From contig NZ_AP018250.1 of assembly GCF_002368295.1 (NCBI RefSeq), positions 1 to 64,000 on the forward strand: a stretch of 64,000 bases of DNA, read 5' to 3'. Of this stretch, positions 25,944 to 34,701 are shown piece by piece. The DNA comes from Tolypothrix tenuis PCC 7101. Lineage in GTDB: Bacteria > Cyanobacteriota > Cyanobacteriia > Cyanobacteriales > Nostocaceae. The position numbers and the translations under genes were made by a program. The notes beneath the pieces were generated by a model that ran no database searches, was not told where the DNA came from, and saw only the letters and a program-made list of their open reading frames with translations. Each line of letters begins with the position of its first letter. Within the stretch, counting starts at the first letter, position 1.

Positions 25944-28778
25944 GTGACTGACAACAAACCCACCGATTATGCCGCCATTATCCGCGCTGCCAACCAAACT
26001 GTTCCAGAACCTCCCCAATGGTTAAGTGTGGGTAAACAAGTTTACTCCCCAGAGTATGGAGTAGGCGAAGTCATGGCATTATTGGGCAGGCGGTTAATTG
26101 TTAAGTTTGTTGAAGAGGTTACTCCAACTCAATTTGGCGATTGGGAAGAAGCGATCGCCATTGGCTCAATTCAATCAAGTAACGCTAACTTGGTTTCTTC
26201 CACAACGTTGATTGAAGAAGCTAATACAAGAGCTGCAACAGTTTCCGAACGCATTCACCAAATCCCCCACCTGGCATTTCAGTCTGTAGCTCAAGAATTG
26301 ATTGCAAGCATCACGGCGGTGGATATCAAAAATCCCAACCAAGGGATAGTTCACACCGTACCCAGCGATTTACCGCCTGCTTTACGTTTGGCGTTGCAAA
26401 ATAATGGTATCGACAGAATTTATTCTCATCAACTAGAAGCTCTGACAAAATTACGTGCTGGGTTTGACCTAAGTATTACCACGCCCACTGCAAGCGGAAA
26501 GACGCTGTGCTACAATCTCGCCATCCTCGAATCGTGTATCAAGCAACCGCAAACAACGGCATTATATATTTTCCCACTTAAGGCATTAGCCCTCGACCAA
26601 ATGCGAAAGTTACAATCGCTTGTTAAGGTAATGCCCAACAACCGCATCAAACTCGCATTAATGACTGGGGATACACCTACATCCGAACGGCAGCGCTTTT
26701 TTATTCCTAATCCACCAAACATCTTGGCAGTCAGTCCCGACTTGTTGCACCACTACCTTTACAATATGCGCCGTCGAGATCAGGGAGAAGGATGGCGGCA
26801 GTTTTTAAGACAGTTGCGTTACTGTGTAATTGACGAAAGCCACACCTATATTGGTGCTTTTGGCGCACACTTTGCCAATTTGATGCGGCGGCTCAGATTA
26901 GCAGTTGATGCAGTTGGCGGTAATTCTCAAAAATTGCAATTTATCTGTTCAAGTGCCACAATTGGTAATCCCCAAGAGATGGCATTGCGCTTTAGTGGCA
27001 GAACCCATCAACCCCAAAGACTACACTTAATTGAACGTAGTGGCGCTGCTAGTGCAGGACGCACCTTATTATGTCTTGCTCCAAATAGTGCAGCTAATGT
27101 TGAAGCTTCCAAAATTGTGATTTCCTGGTTGCAGCATAATCTCAGTGGTATTGTCTTCTGTAATTCCCGTGCTGCTGTCAAAGGTTTACTCGGCTTAATT
27201 CAAAGAGAAACACAACGACTTGGATTAGGTTATTTAACAAGCAAGGTGGCGGTGTTCTACAGTTCTTTGACAGGCGATCGCCGCCGAGAGATTATTCAAA
27301 AACTGCAAGCTGGACAAATTAAAGTAATTATCTCAACCTCTAGCTTGGAAGCGGGAATTGATCTACCTGAGCTAGACTGCTGTTTGCTGCGTGGGTTTCC
27401 GGGTAGTTTAATGTCATTTTGGCAACGAGTAGGAAGAGCCGGACGCAAGCAGCATGGACTTGTAATTTATCTACCCTTGGGACAAAATCCTATTGATGTA
27501 TTCTACGCTCGGCATAGCGAACAGTTACTATCGGGAGAAGTTGAATCTGCTGCTTTTAACCCAGACTATCCCACAATTCTAGGCAAACATTTAGAATGCG
27601 GCTGCATTGAAAGTAGCCTGGCTTTAAAGGAACTCAATAGCCGTTTCGGAAAAGCCGCCGACGCAGTTGCAGGTTCTCTTTTACAACAAAACAAAATTTT
27701 TCTGAGTAATAATGGCAAACTTTGGGGAAGGGGTTATCCGCACAAAGACATCAACCTCAGAAGCAGCCCTCAAACCTCGATTTCCTTAATTGAGAAGCAC
27801 ACAGGCGAAATTTTAGAAATTATGTCACTTTCGCTTGCCCATCGGGAAGTATTTCCGCAAGCAGTATATATGGTACAAGATGATAGCGGCGAGTTAATAG
27901 CCTACCGCAGCGAAAGTCTAAATGAAGAGAAAGGAGAAGCATTACTAGCTTATTTAGGTAAAGATACAGATTTATTTACTGAAGCCGAATCAGAATTAGA
28001 TATTCAACCACTTTCTACACTGGCAGAGTCCAAAATTATCCCCACCAAAATCAAAGATGCTCGGTTGCGTTTAACCCTTGTTTGGGGAGAAATTACTAAT
28101 TCTGTTACAGGTTATCGGTTGATGAAACGCACTTACGGGATGACTTGTAAAAATCAGCGTTGTGGTAACTACAAAAAACCGCTTGACGGGAAAACTTGCT
28201 CCTTATGTAGGCATCCTCTAGGAGCAGCTGAAGTAACAAAACTTCAGTCAGAAGTAGCATTTGAGGAGCCATATGTTACAAAATACCAAGCGCCCTGTGT
28301 ACTGGTGGAAATAAATGAACCCTTACAAAAAGCGATACAAGTACAAGTCAACAAATACAAACAAGAAATTATAACATCCACAGGAGGTGAAGTTCCTGAA
28401 CAATATCAAACACTATGGACTAGTAGTGCTGATTTTACAGCAGTCCATAGCATCCAACACCAGATAGTAAAAGCTGTACCCCTGGTAGTTTTGTCCTCTA
28501 GCCTAGATGTAGATGGAATAGTTACGCAAAAAGAAACTAGAACAATTGGCTACTTTTTTGACACTTGTGAAGGTGGTAATGGAGCAGCAGAAGCTATCTT
28601 TTCTGACTTGACCAATTTCGCTGCTAAAGCATATGCGCTAGCAGTTGAATGTGATTGTGAAGCTGGTTGTCCAAGGTGTCTACATTCAACTGGTTGTCCG
28701 CAGCATAATGAAGCACTGCATAAAGATTTAGGTTTGTTTTTGTTGGATGCGATAAGCCAAGCAACGCAGAACACCTAA
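25944..28778 (+). CDS. MrfA/YprA-like DEAD/DEAH helicase with DUF1998 zinc domain
   Basis: This 944-aa SF2 helicase has Walker A TTPTASGKT at 179-187, a DESH box near 293-296, motif III SSAT, and motif VI QRVGRAGRK near 495-503. Two cysteine clusters follow: CKNQRCGNY...CSLC at about 735-755, and the DUF1998 end CDCEAGCPRCLHSTGC at about 905-920. This layout matches MrfA/YprA 3'-5' helicases, which act in DNA repair (mitomycin C damage) and bind zinc through four Cys. Unusually, residues ~28-58 (VGKQVYSPEYGVGEVMAL) look like a small CarD/Tudor-type beta domain. The start is GTG (25944), with no strong Shine-Dalgarno. It is divergent from BREX and could be a housekeeping repair gene or a recruited defence helicase. 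Confidence 0.85.
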   Translation: MTDNKPTDYAAIIRAANQTVPEPPQWLSVGKQVYSPEYGVGEVMALLGRRLIVKFVEEVTPTQFGDWEEAIAIGSIQSSNANLVSSTTLIEEANTRAATVSERIHQIPHLAFQSVAQELIASITAVDIKNPNQGIVHTVPSDLPPALRLALQNNGIDRIYSHQLEALTKLRAGFDLSITTPTASGKTLCYNLAILESCIKQPQTTALYIFPLKALALDQMRKLQSLVKVMPNNRIKLALMTGDTPTSERQRFFIPNPPNILAVSPDLLHHYLYNMRRRDQGEGWRQFLRQLRYCVIDESHTYIGAFGAHFANLMRRLRLAVDAVGGNSQKLQFICSSATIGNPQEMALRFSGRTHQPQRLHLIERSGAASAGRTLLCLAPNSAANVEASKIVISWLQHNLSGIVFCNSRAAVKGLLGLIQRETQRLGLGYLTSKVAVFYSSLTGDRRREIIQKLQAGQIKVIISTSSLEAGIDLPELDCCLLRGFPGSLMSFWQRVGRAGRKQHGLVIYLPLGQNPIDVFYARHSEQLLSGEVESAAFNPDYPTILGKHLECGCIESSLALKELNSRFGKAADAVAGSLLQQNKIFLSNNGKLWGRGYPHKDINLRSSPQTSISLIEKHTGEILEIMSLSLAHREVFPQAVYMVQDDSGELIAYRSESLNEEKGEALLAYLGKDTDLFTEAESELDIQPLSTLAESKIIPTKIKDARLRLTLVWGEITNSVTGYRLMKRTYGMTCKNQRCGNYKKPLDGKTCSLCRHPLGAAEVTKLQSEVAFEEPYVTKYQAPCVLVEINEPLQKAIQVQVNKYKQEIITSTGGEVPEQYQTLWTSSADFTAVHSIQHQIVKAVPLVVLSSSLDVDGIVTQKETRTIGYFFDTCEGGNGAAEAIFSDLTNFAAKAYALAVECDCEAGCPRCLHSTGCPQHNEALHKDLGLFLLDAISQATQNT

Positions 28779-28885
28779 AGAGCTATTCCACTAATATGAT
28801 TTGACAAAAAACAAATTTAGTTTTACCACATAATCCACCATTTCTAAATATAGAAATTTACCAAATATAATTTTAGGTTTTGTTA

Positions 28886-30874
28886 TTATGACATTTTAAT
28901 TTTTTTAATTAACTCATTCACTTGATTGCTCAAAACTGTACTTTCTTTTGTCGTTAATACTTTGTCAAGTACTCCGAGTTTTTTGTAAATTTGCTTTTTC
29001 TCCTGCCAATTTTCGTTATATTGCTCGTTACCCAAAAGCCCAAGGTGTTCCCAATACCAAACATTGTTATTATGTCTTATTGTAAAGTCAGGTTCTTTCC
29101 ATTGAGTTTCATTATAAAAAAGTTTTTCTTCATATTGAAAATCAATATTTGAACGATAAAGAATATTTGCAATTATCACTTCTGATTTTGAACGAACCCA
29201 AATCCCATTTTCAGTTTGATGTATCTTATTTAGTGAATGCTTACTTACGCCTAAATATCTTCCAATATCTTGGTGCATTGAAATTGAACTGTCAAAGTTA
29301 TCAAGGAGATAAACGAGATAATCTAATAGATTATGTTTATACTCTCTTTTACTTGCAGTCTCATTACTAATTGTTTCAATTTGCTCATCAGTAAGATATT
29401 CTTCTGTTGCTTCAATAATTAAGCATTTGTCAAGATTTTTAGCTAATTTTGCCTCATTATCAACTAATGCTTTATAGGTTATGTTGAAAAATTCTCGACA
29501 AGTAAGTTTTGAAAATTCGGGTTTTAACAATACAGGAACAACCATTCCCGTTCTTGAAGATTCAATTATTGACTTCAACATAGGGTTTGAGTTAGTTTTG
29601 AAAACTTTTAAGCCTGTAAAGCCTTTGCCTTCTATCGTAATTGCACCGCAATTCAAAAAATAAGGTAGAGCCGATTGTAATTCTTCTTCTGCAAAATATT
29701 GCAAAGTCTTTTTACCAACTTCATTGTTAGTTGCCTTTTTGAACAATTCTTTGATTTGATCCCCTGGAGGAAATGATTTGTCGATAAAGTGTGTTTTTCT
29801 TACCTGAACATTTTTATTAGAATAAAGCATATAGGAAATAGCACCATTTTTGTCTCTTCCTGAACGTCCAATTTCTTGATAATATTGCTCAATAGATTCG
29901 GGTATCATAAAATGAATTACAACTCGAATATTGGGAATATCAATACCCATTCCAAAGGCATTTGTTGCAAAAACTAAATTGGTTGAACCATCTCTAAATT
30001 CGTTTAGAACACTTTGCCGTTCGGAGCTACTCATATCTCCATGAAATGATAATGCCTTTAGTCCCTTTTGATTTGCAGTTTCACACAAATCTTCCACACC
30101 ACCTTTGTGGTATTTACGATATAAATAAACCAATACTTTCTCGTTGGTGTGGTTATCTATTATTTGCCAAAGACGAGCTTTCTTTTCTTCTTCGTTTGAT
30201 AGCTTCTCAACTTTCAAATCAATATCAAATCTTAACAATACATCATCTTTGATGATAGAACTTTTTTTAATTTTAAAATCAGTAGTAATATCGATAAGCT
30301 CTTTTGGATTTATTGTGGCTGTCAAACCTAAAATTGTTGGCCATTTATCTGAAAAGACTGAATTAAGAAAAGTTGGTATATGCTTGTAAAATGGTCGGAA
30401 ATCAAATCCCCATTGGCTTATACAATGGACTTCATCAATAACGACTAATTTGATTTTATTTATCTGCAATGAAATACAGTATTCAAAAAATCCGTCTGTC
30501 GCCATCCTTTCTGGACTAGCAAAAATGAAATCAGGTTTAGATTCACCTTGAGCAAATTTTTTTAATTGCTTCATTTGTTCTGAAGCTCCCATACCACTGT
30601 GAATAGCTAAGACTTCAAAACCTTCTTTTTCAAGTTTTTCTGCCTGTTCGTCAATAAGTGCTATCAATGGTGAAATAACTAAACAAGTTCCTTTTAGTGC
30701 TTTTGCAGTAACCCAATAAATGAGGGATTTTCCACCACCTGTCGGCATTACTGCTAATGTTGAACCATTCTCTATAAGATGGTTAATTACTTTCTCTTGA
30801 AATGGTTTTAAAGAAAACACACCTGCTAAAGCAGGAAACTCTTTTTCAAAAACTTCTTTTGCTTTAGTATTCAT
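28886..30874 (-). CDS. RecQ-like helicase fused to a C-terminal PD-(D/E)XK nuclease domain
   Basis: This 662-aa protein has an N-terminal RecQ-type helicase: Walker A MPTGGGKS near 43-50, DEVHCISQWGFDFRP near 145-160, and motif VI QEIGRSGRD near 330-338. The RQC zinc and HRDC domains of true RecQ are missing. Instead the C-terminus carries the restriction-endonuclease pattern SKSEVIIANIL (about 565), YEEKLF, EPDFTI (about 590) and YWEHLGLLGN (about 605). It ends a two-gene unit: its ATG lies 11 bp inside the upstream gene. The sequence is AT-rich and has no HIP1 octamer, and the codon style is unlike BREX, so recent transfer (perhaps from Bacteroidota-like donors) is likely. A helicase-nuclease of this kind suggests DNA degradation in defence. 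Confidence 0.8.
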   Translation of the reverse strand: MNTKAKEVFEKEFPALAGVFSLKPFQEKVINHLIENGSTLAVMPTGGGKSLIYWVTAKALKGTCLVISPLIALIDEQAEKLEKEGFEVLAIHSGMGASEQMKQLKKFAQGESKPDFIFASPERMATDGFFEYCISLQINKIKLVVIDEVHCISQWGFDFRPFYKHIPTFLNSVFSDKWPTILGLTATINPKELIDITTDFKIKKSSIIKDDVLLRFDIDLKVEKLSNEEEKKARLWQIIDNHTNEKVLVYLYRKYHKGGVEDLCETANQKGLKALSFHGDMSSSERQSVLNEFRDGSTNLVFATNAFGMGIDIPNIRVVIHFMIPESIEQYYQEIGRSGRDKNGAISYMLYSNKNVQVRKTHFIDKSFPPGDQIKELFKKATNNEVGKKTLQYFAEEELQSALPYFLNCGAITIEGKGFTGLKVFKTNSNPMLKSIIESSRTGMVVPVLLKPEFSKLTCREFFNITYKALVDNEAKLAKNLDKCLIIEATEEYLTDEQIETISNETASKREYKHNLLDYLVYLLDNFDSSISMHQDIGRYLGVSKHSLNKIHQTENGIWVRSKSEVIIANILYRSNIDFQYEEKLFYNETQWKEPDFTIRHNNNVWYWEHLGLLGNEQYNENWQEKKQIYKKLGVLDKVLTTKESTVLSNQVNELIKKIKMS

Positions 30875-31838
30875 AATGATAGCTTTCTGCTTTCTTCTTT
30901 AAATCGTCAATTTCAGACTGATGAGTTCTTGCGACAAATGAGAGAAAGCTATCCACTAGAACAAATCTATATTCAATAGGTAAGCTTACTCCATGCTTTG
31001 CATAAAGCTCTTTTAGTTGCCGATAAATTCTAACAGCGTAAAATGAAAACAAGGCATACGGATAAAAATAATTTTGCTGAGTTGTTCCTTCTCTCGCATT
31101 GATCATAAGAAACTGAGAGTCTTCTTTACAACCAAACTTTTTCTTACTGCTTAAATAATATAATGCCCAAACAGCTTCTCTGCTTCTATTTGGATACATT
31201 TCAGGAAAAAGCTTGTAAATGAAATGACTTTTAATTCCCCCGCCAATTACTCCATATGCTATGTAGGCTTCTTTATCTAACTCATAATATTCCAAGCCAT
31301 CGCAGGTATCAATTTCTTCAAATTCTTTTTCTTTATACCACTCATTATGCCATTCATTTGCTAATTGAACAATGTTATAAATTACTTTAAACAAGTCTCC
31401 CGGTTGTGTAGTATTAAATGCAGCACGGAACTTGTCAAGTTCCTTTGCATGTATATTTTTCAGTGTTTTATTAATAATCGGAATTTGATTTCTTAAAATT
31501 GTATTCTTGAAGGCACTTACATCGATTTTGTATTCTGCCAATGATTCTAAATCAAGAATATCTTGATAACGTTGGCGGTCTTTTTCATAATCCTTGATTG
31601 ATTCTTTCAAAAGCCTTTCCAGAATTTTTTTTGTATCTTTTGGCTTACTTTTTGGTTTGCAGGTAGAACCAAATTTAACAGCGAGCTTTTCAATTTCGCT
31701 TTCTGGGATTGAGTATCCACTTTCTGTATCAATATATTGTTGAAAGTAAGTCGGGATAACTTGTTTCATTTCATCCCATACCTTTTCAATATGATTTTGC
31801 TCGTAACAAATTTCTTCAATATCGTTGGGATAATACAT
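30864..31838 (-). CDS. Unknown 324-aa partner of the RecQ-nuclease protein
   Basis: This is a soluble, mainly helical protein rich in Lys, Glu and Tyr, with a charged middle (CKPKSKPKDTKKILERLLKE, about residues 56-75) and a Tyr/Phe-rich C-terminal half (QQNYFYPYALFSFYAVRIYRQ). No catalytic motif, zinc site or membrane helix is evident. The stop codon lies inside the start region of the helicase gene (11-bp overlap), so the two are expressed together and probably function together. AT-rich composition and lack of HIP1 match the helicase. It could be a sensor, target-recognition subunit or nuclease regulator. Confidence 0.65.
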   Translation of the reverse strand: MYYPNDIEEICYEQNHIEKVWDEMKQVIPTYFQQYIDTESGYSIPESEIEKLAVKFGSTCKPKSKPKDTKKILERLLKESIKDYEKDRQRYQDILDLESLAEYKIDVSAFKNTILRNQIPIINKTLKNIHAKELDKFRAAFNTTQPGDLFKVIYNIVQLANEWHNEWYKEKEFEEIDTCDGLEYYELDKEAYIAYGVIGGGIKSHFIYKLFPEMYPNRSREAVWALYYLSSKKKFGCKEDSQFLMINAREGTTQQNYFYPYALFSFYAVRIYRQLKELYAKHGVSLPIEYRFVLVDSFLSFVARTHQSEIDDLKKKAESYHYEY

Positions 31839-32237
31839 ATTCTATATCTTGCCTCTTAGTTAATTTTCTTCTGGCTACACAGGCCATTTTTTGCACTTGC
31901 CGTATCGTTTGTGTATAATAATTGTGCTTATATTTTTATAACGGTATTAAAACCCGTATTCTTAGTGTTCCCACAAACTTAGTAAATATAACACCCGCTG
32001 CTAAGTTTAAGTTGGTAAGCAAAAGTATTGCTTTATGCCTCTTCTTGGAATAAAGCAATACTATATTTGTAGGAGTTTTAATTTTTTGATTCAGTTCGTC
32101 ACTACATTATCTGCAATGTTAATGTAGTTAAATTCTTTTATTTTGAGCAATGTAGCGTTTTTGCAATAACATTATTTTATTAACTATTACTGTCAACAAG
32201 TTTATCTTCATTAATTAGCTCGATTCAAATAAGCATT
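31839..32237. other. Intergenic region upstream of the RecQ-nuclease pair
   Basis: This 399-bp non-coding stretch holds the promoter for the leftward pair that starts at 31838, and the inverted repeat at 32024-32062 (listed separately). Otherwise it is AT-rich with no open frame of coding character. Confidence 0.5.
32024..32062 (-). terminator. 13-bp perfect hairpin, likely rho-independent terminator
   Basis: The arms AGTATTGCTTTAT and ATAAAGCAATACT are perfectly complementary around a 13-base loop. Read leftward, the hairpin is followed by TTTTGCTTACC. It lies about 175 bp downstream of the stop of the truncated methyltransferase (32238), so it probably ended that gene's transcript and insulates the RecQ-nuclease pair. 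Confidence 0.55.
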
Positions 32238-32858
32238 TTATCTTTTAAAGAATAACAACATTCCATGTGGATTATTTAAAAATACATTTTTATTACTACT
32301 ATGATTTTTTGAGCCGTCACCTTGTAAATCCTGATTTGAAAGTGAGTACACGTCAGCCGCAACAAGCTGATAACCTTGACTAATTAAATAACCAACTAAT
32401 TTATCAGGCATTATATGAGATGCACCGTAACTTGGTAATAAATTATGTTCAATTTTATCCTTGTCTAAAATATTTAATTGCACAATACCTGTACGACACA
32501 ATATATCAAAATCAATCGACTTAACTAAGCCACTTATAGCCATTTCAATTGAATTTAATTCCATTGCCAGTTGCTCTATACTTGCAAAATTCCGCGACCA
32601 CGGGTTACCTATTAAAAATAGGCGTATCGATATTGCCTCTGGCTGTACTTTCACAATATCAAGTAATGTTCTTGTAACTGTATGTGGTTGTAAGTAATCT
32701 AAGACTCCATGAACTGAGACTAGCCGTAGGCTATTAGGAGCGTAAAGTTTTGTCAGTTCAAGTTCTGCTAAATTGCGATCGCAAAAATAATTTAAATGTA
32801 GATTTGGGTATTGGCTACGTAAAGCTAAAAACTTTTCTGGCGGATTAGTAGCAATGTC
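32238..32858 (-). pseudogene. 5'-truncated SAM methyltransferase-like gene, cut by the TnpB element
   Basis: The reading frame stays open without a start from the edge of the IS element (DIATNPPEKFLALRSQ...) to the stop at 32238, about 206 codons. Only the last 138 residues, from an internal GTG at 32654, could be translated on their own. The pattern SQYPNLHLNYF, then RLVSVHGVLDYLQPH resembles motifs II-IV of class I methyltransferases, with the downstream strand GYQLVAADVYSL. The SAM-binding glycine motif I is absent because the 5' end is missing. The frame upstream of the IS does not supply it, so a deletion accompanied or followed the insertion. A hairpin terminator follows at 32024-32062. 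Confidence 0.6.
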
Positions 32859-32868
32859 TTGACATACT

Positions 32869-32898
32869 CCCCCGAATCCGCTTCGTTAAATTCGGGGG
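32869..32898 (-). ncRNA. Right-end hairpin of the TnpB element, probable 3' part of the omega/reRNA scaffold
   Basis: A perfect 9-bp stem (CCCCCGAAT with ATTCGGGGG, 12-base loop) sits 10 bp beyond the tnpB stop. In IS200/IS605 elements the right end is transcribed as a guide RNA whose scaffold ends at the right tip, with the guide taken from the adjacent flank. Here the guide would begin in the methyltransferase remnant (…ATTGCTACTAATCC). This rests on structure and family knowledge; no promoter was identified. Confidence 0.45.
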
Positions 32899-32907
32899 AT
32901 TCTAGCT

Positions 32908-34032
32908 TCAAACAGCGATTGCTGGCATAGCCAGTCTGATATCACCTAAGCCAACAGTCGATGCCCCGACTGCACAAATATTGCGACTTGCGTTTTCATC
33001 CCTTCCATTTACTGATTGGCAAGATGGGCAACGCCATTCTCTAATAGATAAATCCAACTCTTCTAGAACGTGTCCACAGCCAGAGCAAGTCTTAGTGGAT
33101 GGATACCACTGGTCGATGAAAACAACCAGTTTATTCTTCTTTTTAGCAATCCATTTTAAAATTTGCAGAAACTCACCAAACGCCAAATCTGATATTTTTC
33201 TTCCCCAAAGTCGTTGCATTCCCTTGAGGCTTAAGGTTTCAAAGCAGAGAACATCAAACTTATCCGTCAGTTCATGCGCTAACTTCCAAAACCAATCACG
33301 GCGACGATTAGAGATATCCTCGTGCTTGCGTACTAGATTTCTCCTAGCCCGTTCCCTGTTGGATGAGCCTTTTAGTTTTTTAGAGTGATGCGAACTTGCT
33401 TTTTTGATGGCGTTCAGCGATTGCTTAAAAAATTGGGGAGACTCAATTTTTGTACCATCTGAGCAAGTGAGAAATGTACACAAACCAAAGTCAAAACCAG
33501 CGATTTTACCCGTCTTAACTTCAACTTCCGGTCTACTACCTTCGTCAACCACCACGACCATAAACAATTCACCTAATGGTGTGCGTTTAATGGTTAAGGT
33601 TTTAACTGTTCCCTCAATGTCTCTAGACTTCCAAAATTGATATACTCGATGCCCAATTTTCACCCTGTTGCCACCTAAAAACTTATAACCAGCTTGTTTG
33701 AGAGTGAATGATTTGTATTTTTTAACCTTTTTAAAACCTGGTGGTCTAACTCCTTTTTTATTGTGTTTAAAAAATAGTTGATAGGCTTTCTCTATGCGTT
33801 GACAGATATCTTGTACTGCTTGAGAACCTAGCGATTGCCAGAATGGATTACGTTTTCTCAATTTGGCAATATGAGACTGAAGTTTTGCACAACTCAAGTG
33901 CTTGTCCCACATTCTGTAGTAGCGTTTGTGTAGAGCAATGCAATGATTGTAAATTACCCCAGCCGCATTAATAATGCACTTAAGGTATTTATTTCTTTTG
34001 TGCTGGTACAGTTTAAACTTCAAGGTTTTCAT
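32908..34032 (-). CDS. tnpB: TnpB RNA-guided nuclease of the IS605 family
   Basis: This 374-aa protein has a complete RuvC-like active site: Asp in AGFDFGLCTF (about 180), Glu in LCFETLSLKGM (about 263), and Asp in NGRDENASRN (about 345). The inserted zinc ribbon is CSGCG...CPSC (about 315-335). The basic helical N-terminus (LYQHKRNKYLK) and the ISNRRRDWFWKLAHEL bridge helix match TnpB. TnpB is an ancestor-type relative of Cas12 that cleaves DNA next to a transposon-associated motif, using an RNA from the element's right end. No disabling mutation is seen, so the nuclease looks functional. Confidence 0.92.
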   Translation of the reverse strand: MKTLKFKLYQHKRNKYLKCIINAAGVIYNHCIALHKRYYRMWDKHLSCAKLQSHIAKLRKRNPFWQSLGSQAVQDICQRIEKAYQLFFKHNKKGVRPPGFKKVKKYKSFTLKQAGYKFLGGNRVKIGHRVYQFWKSRDIEGTVKTLTIKRTPLGELFMVVVVDEGSRPEVEVKTGKIAGFDFGLCTFLTCSDGTKIESPQFFKQSLNAIKKASSHHSKKLKGSSNRERARRNLVRKHEDISNRRRDWFWKLAHELTDKFDVLCFETLSLKGMQRLWGRKISDLAFGEFLQILKWIAKKKNKLVVFIDQWYPSTKTCSGCGHVLEELDLSIREWRCPSCQSVNGRDENASRNICAVGASTVGLGDIRLAMPAIAV

Positions 34033-34054
34033 GTGTTTATGATATCATCTTGGC

Positions 34055-34082
34055 AATCAGATTGTTTCACAACAATCTGATT
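34055..34082. repeat. Left-end subterminal hairpin of the TnpB element
   Basis: Arms AATCAGATTGTT and AACAATCTGATT are perfect inverted repeats around a TCAC loop, 23 bp upstream of the tnpB start codon. Such imperfect-to-perfect palindromes at the ends are what TnpA recognises in this IS family; it could also bind a repressor of tnpB. Confidence 0.6.
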
Positions 34083-34105
34083 TGAAATCTTTGTACGGCA
34101 CGATG

Positions 34106-34537
34106 CTAGAAGAAGCGAACAAGTTTATGTAACCTAGGATGAAGTTCCCATTCACCCGATTCTAAAATACGTTGAGCTACAGTTTTTTTGTCCATAGCTT
34201 TTTGATATTTAATGTTCAAGGCATCGAGGACTTTTTCAATGCAAGATGCTTGAACAGCATGAATATCTCCGATTACATCGTAGAGTGTAGCTTCCCATAA
34301 TTTAGCAGGTAGCTGATACTTGCTATTCCTTGGACGCAACGCTTTATCTATTACGTATTCTGAGATACCCCATGCCTTAAGTGAACCAAATTCGTTCCAC
34401 AAATCAGACCGTAACGAACCAAGACGAGAAGATATTAAATCAAGTTCGGCTGACTTCCACTTGTTTAGTTTTAAAGTACCAACAATGGCAATCTTAGTAA
34501 CTGATTTAACACCTTTTACTTTTTTCTTTCTCGCCAT
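34106..34537 (-). pseudogene. Probable N-terminal remnant of a second, unrelated TnpB-type protein
   Basis: This 143-aa frame begins with a basic tail (MARKKKVKGVKS) followed by KIAIVGTLKLNKWKSAELDLISSRL, LRPRNSKYQLPAKLWEATLYDVIGDIHAVQ and the helical ILESGEWELHPRLHKLVR. This resembles the N-terminal helical/WED part of cyanobacterial TnpB/Cas12-like proteins. It has no RuvC or zinc ribbon and stops only 14 bp before the left end of the IS200/IS605 element. I infer a truncated gene whose remainder was lost when the IS inserted or recombined. An RHH gene lies upstream on the same strand. The family assignment is from pattern only. Confidence 0.45.
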
Positions 34538-34701
34538 TATCCCGACCTATCATCGTTTTTTTGTCATCTTTCATAGATAGGTCATGTATACTACATGCCT
34601 ATTTTGCGTCAGATAACTCAGTTTGAGAATACCCCACAGATCATTTTCCGCTAGGCAACTCAGTTTTAAAATAATCCAACCTATACAGCCCAACGAATTA
34701 C

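Larger units (their letters stand above)
32859..34092 (-). mobile_element. IS200/IS605-type element carrying only tnpB (IS1341-like)
   Basis: The unit contains one gene, tnpB, flanked by the subterminal hairpins typical of this family: at the left end (upstream of tnpB) 34055-34082, with 12-bp arms and a TCAC loop, and at the right end 32869-32898, with 9-bp arms CCCCCGAAT/ATTCGGGGG. The right tip on the element strand reads ...GTCAA, like the TCAA right cleavage site of IS608. The left flank ends GTAC, where TTAC would be classical, so the left boundary is tentative. No Y1 transposase (TnpA) is present, so transposition needs one in trans. Confidence 0.7.

Noticed and set aside
32859..34105. 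Idea that removing the TnpB element restores a full methyltransferase frame
   Set aside because: The junction does read in frame for about 23 codons, but a stop follows upstream and no SAM-binding motif I appears, so the 5' part is missing.
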